Positions 56,740 to 64,000 of a stretch of 64,000 nucleotides of DNA are shown here, in pieces (position 1 is the first letter of the stretch; the number at the start of each line of letters is the position of its first letter). Source of the stretch: Telmatactis stephensoni (taxonomy: Eukaryota > Cnidaria > Anthozoa > Actiniaria > Isophelliidae). The stretch spans positions 191,501 to 255,500 of the forward strand of contig JALIZF010001586.1 in assembly GCA_029948255.1 (NCBI GenBank). Direction: 5' to 3'. The notes beneath the pieces were generated by a model that was given only the letters and a program-made list of their open reading frames with translations, did no database searches and was not told where the DNA came from. The position numbers and the translations under genes were made by a program.

Positions 56740-56934
56740 AGATTCCATTTTCCCGTGCATGCGTCTGTACTCTAATAGATGCACAAGTGACGTCAAAATG
56801 TGGTGAAAACTAGGAAAGTATGCTTCGAGACGAATTCGAGTGGCACGGCTGTTGTTGTCACCAAATTTTGACGTCATCTGTGCATCTATTTTTAAATTTT
56901 TAAATTTTAAAAGACCCATTGAAAAGTGGAATCT
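56740..56934. mobile_element. Palindromic MITE, copy A (diverged)
   Basis: AGATTCCATTTTCCCGTGC start and GTGGAATCT end; TGACGTCA at 56788 and 56869. Same family as 58911-59086 but with a decayed right arm. Confidence 0.8.
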
Positions 56935-58910
56935 AGCGTTTTATTATTCTTCTTTTCGAAAAATTTCAACCAGAGCGTACTAAGGTTCCGTGACGGAACC
57001 ATCTGTGCTTGTGCATGCATTGTAATCTTAGAAGCCTTAGAAAGAGGCATTTATAGCGAGAAAGACCTTGCAGCTCGTTTCTCTGAAGTAAAAGCGAAGT
57101 TGTAGGAGAGTATATAGCAATGGTTGTTGATGATAACAACGGTCCATGGACTTATTAATCTTATCGTACATCCAGTCTTTCTTAATATCTATTCTTTGAT
57201 AAATGTGATCCACGTGTAGACGGCGAAAAAAACAACTTGGAAACAGTTGATACTCAATGGACTTCTTGCTTGAGCTGAGTACTATGTGCCTAAAGGGGAC
57301 TTGGAACTAGCTGCACTATTTGTTAATCAGTTAAAGGGCGAGTCACGTAAGCTTGTCTATGATTGGCCGAAAAGAAGTTAGGTTGTTACTAGAAATATGA
57401 CGTACAGGCTGCTAGATTTATCTCGTCTTATGCGGCTTCTGGAGGGACGGGTGTTTGTAGGTTGTCGCACTGATTAGCTAGATATTGAACTCGTCTATAT
57501 CTTGGTTTGTTTAACCATGGTTTGGTATTGACTTATGTAGTGTAATTTATTTTGAACCATTCACAAAAACGATTAAACAATTTTATCCGAATTAAAGTAT
57601 ATCATTAGTATTGGATTGTATATTTTTATCAACAAAGCTGCAAAGATAACCACAATCTCATACAGTCGATCTTTACTAAGAAATATATGTAGTAGCCATG
57701 TTGATGTACTGTAGGATTGACATGGCTCAGAAATGTTATTGAAAGGTGATATAAAAGCTAAGAGTTATTCATTACTTATGCATTCATTTGTTAATCATAT
57801 TTAGAAAAGTTTAATTTTGTCTCATCTTTTCTTCCAAACAAATTAAGGTGGCTCGATATAGTTTTTTATTGACCATGCTTCCGTTCTTCATTCCACGAAT
57901 TTAGCAACTTACTCTTGACCAATCAAAACGGTTTTTGCACTATAGTTATTAGACTTAAATCAAAGTTTATATTTTTGTCTATTTCACTTCGATTTGTGTT
58001 GCTATAACGACGGTAAAAAAAAGATGGCCGAAATCAAATTTTCTAAAATATCTTTCGAAATCGAGCAGCTCTAGATAAGGGACTATACGGGCAATAAACT
58101 ACATACTAAAACAAAGAAATTAAGGCTGAATCCAAAGAATTTTACCAAGCCGTTTTCGAACAAATCGCGAAAGCATAAATAATACGAATTTGCCAATTTC
58201 CGGTCCTTTACTCCAAATCACTTCGATCAAAGAGTTTTAATTCTATGTTATCTACTTTACCTTGGTATGCACTTTGTTACATAGTATTTGAGTGCCTGGA
58301 ATTCTTTGAAATCAAAAGATATTTCAGAAAAACTGATTTCAGCCTTATTTTTATATCGTTGCCATGGTAACACCAATTACACTGAAACTGACAAAAAACA
58401 AAAAACAAAACCTTAACCTCAGTTTATCTACTGACAGGAAAATCATTGTGATTAAACTAGGGTAAGCTTATCACTTAATAAGCTAATCAATAAATTTCAT
58501 TTTTTGAATTGTTTGTAATTTATTCAAAAATGGATTGGTAAAAATTTGTGAATTGTGCCTTAATTTCTTTGCCTTAGTGTGTAGTTGATTGCACATGTAG
58601 TCCCTTGTTTAAAGCTGCTCGAGTTCGAGAGATATTTTAGAAAATGGCAGTCTATAACTGCATGTATTTACGGGATATACAAGTATTTTATATATAGCCA
58701 CAAAGAATTGTCAAGAGTTGAAACAGGAGGGTCTCCTATATATGGAAGGGTAGGAGGGCTCAGAAATGTTGAGAATGACCCCTAATTGGTACATGAGTAT
58801 TATCGAGTTGGGCATGGTGGCAAAAAATGTTTGACCCGGCCTAATAGCCAAAAGGTACCAACTCAAAAACAAATGATTGAATGAATCTTAAAATGTGATA
58901 TTTAACAAAT
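56935..58910. other. Non-coding stretch
   Basis: AT-rich; no gene recognised. Confidence 0.4.
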
Positions 58911-59086
58911 AGATTCCATTTTTCCGTGCGTCTGTACTCTAATCGATGCACAGATGACGTCAAAATGTGGTGAGAACAAAAAAGTACGCCATGAGACGAA
59001 GTCGAGTGGCGTGACTGTTTTTCTCACCACATTTTGACGTCTTCTGTGCATCGATTAGAGTACAGACGCACGGAAAAATGGAATCT
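58911..59086. mobile_element. Palindromic MITE, copy B (near-perfect)
   Basis: Arms of about 75 bp from AGATTCCATTTTTCCGTGCG to ATGTGGTGAGAA are mirrored almost exactly. Copy A at 56740-56934 shares ends and inner blocks. Confidence 0.9.
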
Positions 59087-59224
59087 GTTTTATATAATAT
59101 TTATCGAAACATTCCAACCAATCAGAGCGCGCTTGATGACGCCATCTATGTGTGTGTACTCTAATCACACATGGTTGTTCGACCAATCAGAGCGCGTGTA
59201 ATATGCCAATTATTATATAAATAT

Positions 59225-59620
59225 ATATATTTGGAATATACCCTCCATAGCTGCTGGTTATATCATTAACAAATAATGGCATGTTTTGTAGGTGATATAT
59301 ATATTTGGTATATACCCTCCATAACTGCTGGTTATATCATTAACAAATAATGGCATGTTTTGTAGGTGATATATATATTTGGTATATACCCTCCATAACT
59401 GCTGGTTATATCATTAACAAATAATGGCATGTTTTGTAGGTGATATATATTTGGTATATACCCTCCATAGCTGCTGTTTATATCATTAACAAATAATGGC
59501 ATGTTTTGTAGGTGATATATATTTGGTATATACCCTCCATAGCTGCTGGTTATATCATTAACAAATAATGGCATGTTTTGTAGGTGATATATATTTGGTA
59601 TATACCCTCCATAGCTGGCA
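59225..59620. repeat. 72-74-bp tandem repeat, six copies
   Basis: The unit holds ATATATTTGGTATATACCCTC, CATAGCTGCTGGTTATATC and ATTAACAAATAATGGCATG. CCCTCCAT recurs at 59241, 59315, 59389, 59461, 59533 and 59605. Spacing shifts from 74 to 72 by loss of one AT. Confidence 0.95.
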
Positions 59621-59798
59621 ACCCGCCGCAGATCATTTGCAGCCCGATAATAGAAAGTAAAATTGTGGAGCCAAATCAGAGAGCAAATAGAAATAACAAT
59701 AGTTGGTAATAATTAGTAATATAATATTTATTTAATGTAGAAACGATGTCAGTCACAAAATACTTTACATTAATTATAGTAAATACAAAAGTTTTTAT

Positions 59799-59951
59799 AG
59801 AGTGATTTTCACCGGACTGTGAAATAGTTACTAAGCTAATAGACACTAATAGACTCTGCACCCATTGTTTTCTTTTGTTGCAATACAACTATTAGACACT
59901 ATTAAACACTGACTATTAGTAATTGTTTCACAGTCCGATGAAAATCACTCT
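59799..59951. mobile_element. Hairpin MITE, cluster member 1
   Basis: AGAGTGATTTTCACCGGACT with GTGAAA at the left, mirror at the right; centre with TTGTTTTCTTTTGTTG. Confidence 0.85.
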
Positions 59952-59964
59952 AACTACATTATAT

Positions 59965-60344
<380 letters not shown>

Positions 60345-60392
60345 ATCAGTACACTATTTAGTACAGAATTGTACTGAATATTCAGCAACTTT

Positions 60393-60935
60393 ACTTAACC
60401 CGTAAAACAAAAAGATTGCACAATTAACCACAAAAGAAAATAAATACAAAACTGGAAGTTGATTGAGCTTTGAAGGCGCGTTTTTGGCAGCGCGCGTTTG
60501 CAAATTCATTCATTCGGACATGAGGCAAAACTCGTATTTGTTGTCAAACTATACGAATATACAGAGTTTACTCCGAGATAAGGATTGATAATCAACCAGG
60601 GCGAACGCCAACAAACAAGCTGCAACAATTCTCTAAAAAACTTTGTGTGGAAAAAGGTTTTGAATGAATTTTGAATAAAAACATTGATTGTAGCAAGGTA
60701 TTGCTTTCTGTTCTTTGACAGTTGGTATATAACAAAACACTTATGTACTGGAACCTCGGGAAAGCAGTATGTTTACCTTGGTCCGTGTAAATAGGTGTTA
60801 ATTAGCATCGCATGGTTTTCTTAAACGTGAAATAGATGTAATCCTATTCAGCACTACTTCGCTCTAATTCTTTTCTGAACTATTGTAGTAATCTGACAAT
60901 TACACTATAATAAATGCCCTTTGTTTCACGGGTTT
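60393..60935. mobile_element. Probable diverged cluster member
   Basis: TTAACCCGTAAAACAAAAAG at the left and CCCTTTGTTTCACGGGTTT at the right are inverted and match the other arms. The centre is longer and unrelated. Confidence 0.45.
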
Positions 60936-61049
60936 AGAGTGGTTTTCGTTAACCCGTGAAACAAAGTGTATTAGTTAAAGTGTGATAGTCAAATAACAAC
61001 AAAAAGAACACAATGGAATTAGGTTGTCTCTAGCTTGAGTTTTTATTAA

Positions 61050-61100
61050 CAGTTTTACAGACGACGTTTTGGTCCAAACGAGGTCCTTCGTTAGTGTACA
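61050..61100 (-). ncRNA. Decayed hammerhead-ribozyme-like motif
   Basis: Minus strand: UACA, CUAACGA, stem-II-like region, AAAA, CGUCGUC, UGUA. It is the inverted partner of the motif at 61298-61345; two core positions are mutated. Confidence 0.4.
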
Positions 61101-61297
61101 AAAAAAACGCCGTTTGCACTTGCAATCTTAACGTTAACGATTATCGCGCGTTTTTTTGTTTCTAGAGGCATGATGTTCTGAGTTACATGACAACTCAGGG
61201 AACGATCGTATTCAAATTCCTTCTATTTACAGAACACTAGTGAGTTCTTGTAAAGCGCGCGTTAACGTTAAGATCGTGCGTGCAAACGTTCTATTGT

Positions 61298-61345
61298 ACA
61301 CTGACGAAGGTCCTCGTTAGGACCGAAACGTCTGTAAAACTGTTA
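61298..61345 (+). ncRNA. Hammerhead-ribozyme-like motif with complete core
   Basis: Plus strand: UACA, CUGACGA, A, stem II GGUCC-loop-GGACC, GAAA, CG, UC, UGUA. UACA and UGUA pair as stem I directly beside the core, and ACGU is self-complementary. Same architecture as 17455-17512 with different stems. Confidence 0.6.
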
Positions 61346-61558
61346 ATAAAAACTCAAGCTAGAAACAACCGAATCAAGTAATTATGAACTATCCTAGCTG
61401 CAAGTTTTAAATGCAATTAGAGTGTATTAAAGAGTGATAAAATAAATCGTGTTTCACGGGTTAATGAAAACCACTCTATCATGCATACTATTTTACACGG
61501 ATTAAGTAAAATTCCTCTGACTTTTACACTCTAACTAGTACACTTTGTTTCACGGGTT

Positions 61559-61702
61559 AGAGAGGTTTTCATTAACCCGTGAAACAATGTCTTAGTTAAA
61601 GTGTTATAGTCGAATGACAACAAACGAAAGTAAAGTACACAATGGATCGGAATTAGGGTGTAATACACTAAAGTGTGTTTTACGGGTTAATGAAAACCAC
61701 TG
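61559..61702. mobile_element. Hairpin MITE, cluster member 5
   Basis: AGAGAGGTTTTCATTAACCC with GTGAAAC and mirror ending near GAAAACCACT. A loose right-end-like segment (TTTGTTTCACGGGTT) lies just before it. Confidence 0.8.
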
Positions 61703-61799
61703 ACGAAAACCACTATATTTTGTCTCTATTTGGCTATTACACGTTAGGTTTTTGTTTCGCGGGATAAACAAAATCACGCTAACAGTTTTACGAGTTTTT

Positions 61800-62086
61800 T
61801 TAGAAAAAGTACGTTTCATTTTACTGTTGTGACTCTTTTTTGCAGCAAAAATCGTTGCATGGCAATCCGTATTTTTTCATCTTCGGTTAGGGTTTGTCTT
61901 TTCTGATGGGTCCATCATTCTTGGGGGCTGAGCTTAGGTGAATAAGCCCCAAAGGATGATTGACGGTTCAGAAAAGACAAAAATCTTATTCTAACCGAAG
62001 TTGTGAGTATACGGTCACGATGCAGCGATTTTCGCTATAACATTAAAAAATGTCACAACTTGTAAAAGAAACGTACTTTTTCTAAA
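61800..62086. mobile_element. Palindromic MITE, 287 bp
   Basis: TTAGAAAAAGTACGTTTC and mirror at the ends; inner mirrored blocks include CTTCGGTTAG and TTGTCTTTTCTGA. Confidence 0.85.
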
Positions 62087-62585
62087 ACCACAGCAGTTTA
62101 GATTTGGGTTGACGAATATATGGAGAGTCATACATTTCCATCTAAGAGATCGAAAAAGATGTACAGATGTGTATACAGAATACCTCATCTACACTTCTTA
62201 GGGTCTCCTTATGGCATGTTCGTGTTACTGTGGTCATAACAAAGACAACAGAATGGAATGGTTATGAAGCGGCCAGCTACATCCATTGTTCTAAAGTTTT
62301 GTTCTCTTTTTTTCCGACCGTGCACGACCGTGCACAGAACAAAAGCATTTCTACATATATCACACAATCAGCCAATTAAAACGTTAGGGTCCGGTCAACC
62401 AATCATAATGAATGAAAGAAAATAACGATCGATTGTGCACGATCAAGGCCCTACTCAACATCCATGTTTGCTCCTATGTCAGTCCCTTTGAAGGAAGTTT
62501 GGCCAGCTTCGAATTCAAAGCCATTCCGTTTTCTTAACTTTGTTTTTAGATACCAAAGCCAACATACATAAAACCCATAAAACAG
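62087..62585. other. Non-coding stretch
   Basis: Contains a doubled ACCGTGCACG near 62319. Nothing else recognised. Confidence 0.4.
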
Positions 62586-63483
62586 ATCCAGGTGAACGGT
62601 GAACACGGCGTGCAAAGCATTATTGGACAAAATGAACGGCCCTGGTCCCCAGGTCCCTTGATGAACAAGCAGAATATCAGAAAAATTATTTCTGAAAGCT
62701 TTTAATCACATAAATTAGAAAAGAGTTTGAAAGAAGTCTCCCTTTAATTTTTGACTGTTCCTGTCGCTTTGCCATCGTTTTATCAGCGATCAAAACTGTG
62801 TCACGCAATACCGTCACGATATGTTGAAGGAGCAAGAACTTATCATTCTGCGAAAATATTTCACTCCTAAAGTTAATGAGCGAATATATGTTTATGCATT
62901 TAAGAAAGATTTAGCCTAAAATATGCAAATAAGCTGTTGGTATCGTCATTTTAACGCTCAGTGTTTTGGCTGCTATCTTTCTTATCAAACAATACGTGAT
63001 TTTGAGAGTTGACCGAGGCGAGCGTGTTGATAGTGCGAGTCTCCCAAAGGAAATCGGTTTACAAACAGAATATCGTGCTTAACAGCTAGCACAGTAAATA
63101 AGGGCTATGATTTTAAAAATGAGTTTTTTCGATATGGAAGTATACTTGAGGGTTTTGGCGAGTCTACACCTGCATGAATTTGCCATATTTATCAACTGAA
63201 CGGAATAATTAAGTACAGTACACATTGCCAAATAAAAAGTTTATCATAAAAACTTACAAACATTTGTACAACAGTTACTTACACGTTAGACTCAGGAAGA
63301 AGACTAAATTTACAGTTATTCACCACAAATCTTGATGGAAAACAATTTATTATAAACTCCAGTTGCAAAACGGCGGATTCACATACTCGACCGTGAAGTA
63401 AGTAGCCTGGGGACGAGGGCCGTTAGCAAAAATGCTGAACGCGCTCTGATTGGTTGAAAATAAAATCTCCGTTCACCTGGATA
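62586..63483. mobile_element. Element with inverted repeats, about 900 bp
   Basis: ATCCAGGTGAACGG and mirror at the ends, then GCATT and ACGGCCCTGGTCCCCAGG versus CCTGGGGACGAGGGCCGT near 63407. No ORF of note. Confidence 0.6.
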
Positions 63484-64000
63484 TTAGGTTATTAGGCAAC
63501 TGAAGGTACGTTGTTATATATATTTTGTTTCTGCTAATTTGTTTCGCTTTAAAGATTTGACTTCTACCAGTGAAATAGGTCACCTGTTGGGTTTGAAAAC
63601 GTATAAATCTCCCAATACGTTTTTGTATCTTATATCCATCTCAACGTCAAGAAACTTACATTTTTCAATGAGATTTTCATGAAAGTATAACCCAGTATCA
63701 AGAGCTGATCCAGACCTGTTTAAACCGTTTATGGAAACCGTGCCTAAGTATTAACATGAGCGAAATGTAAAGACCCTAAAGGGACTAAATGTCCCAAAAT
63801 AAAAAAAACAGTCATGCATTAGCAGAAGTACTGCAATGTAAATGTCGCACAGTGTGAACTATTCAGGAGAAATGACACAGGTTTTCCAAAGTATAAATTG
63901 ATACAACTGTGAGAATAATACTACATGTTCCTGCGGCTTGTTTTCTTATTGAATTCAAGATCTAATCGATATTTTTGAAATGTGTTTCCAACCCGTGTAC
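63484..64000. other. Non-coding stretch at the window end
   Basis: AT-rich, no feature recognised. Confidence 0.4.

Larger units (their letters stand above)
60936..61477. mobile_element. Hairpin MITE, cluster member 4, interrupted
   Basis: AGAGTGGTTTTCGTTAACCC with GTGAAAC at the left, mirror ending at 61477. A second foldback carrying two inverted hammerhead-like motifs (about 61015-61375) lies inside. Confidence 0.75.

Overview
This is a window of nuclear genomic DNA from an animal. A metazoan-type discoidin-domain receptor tyrosine kinase with spliceosomal introns, a rhodopsin-class GPCR, a tRNA-derived SINE family, a Penelope-like element, a DIRS-like element and dozens of foldback/MITE elements in AT-rich sequence together suggest a cnidarian, most likely a coral or other anthozoan. 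The species cannot be named from sequence alone.

Layout. 1-9.9 kb is a transposon graveyard. It holds foldback elements at 379-607, 1355-1505, 1788-2615, 6168-6344 and 7508-8541. It also holds a decayed IS630/Tc1-type transposase (3234-4380), itself hit by a SINE and a MITE, and a decayed gene on the minus strand (4673-5615). 10.0-27.5 kb is one gene on the plus strand, a discoidin domain receptor (DDR) reconstructed here from eight exons. All splice phases agree and give 973 codons: signal peptide, discoidin domain, discoidin-like domain, transmembrane segment, NPxY juxtamembrane and tyrosine kinase. Its sixth intron (17133-25527) is a set of nested insertions. A minus-strand Penelope-like element carrying a GIY-YIG endonuclease remnant and a hammerhead-like motif was split by a terminal-inverted-repeat element (18642-25184, 10-bp target duplication). 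Inside that lies a DIRS-like retroelement with gag, RT-RNase H and a truncated tyrosine recombinase, plus the first 55 codons of a helicase-like gene.

27.5-35.4 kb is non-coding and rich in foldback elements. 35.4-36.35 kb is an intronless class A GPCR on the minus strand with one frameshift before TM7. 36.4-64 kb has no gene I can support. It contains SINE copies, a 1.8-kb foldback element with an almost 850-bp internal palindrome (41900-42747), microsatellites, a 4-copy CT-rich array (49055-49636), a six-copy 72-74-bp tandem repeat (59225-59620) and a dense cluster of related hairpin MITEs (59799-61702).

How things work together. The DDR is the only clearly intact host gene. The DIRS-like element shows an unusual arrangement. 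A 41-codon leader exon ends in phase 0, and gag, pol and recombinase each begin exactly at a good phase-0 3' splice site. This suggests one leader is alternatively spliced to three bodies. At least six hammerhead-ribozyme-like motifs, two with a complete core, are scattered through the window; one lies just downstream of the Penelope-like remnant, where such ribozymes are known to occur.
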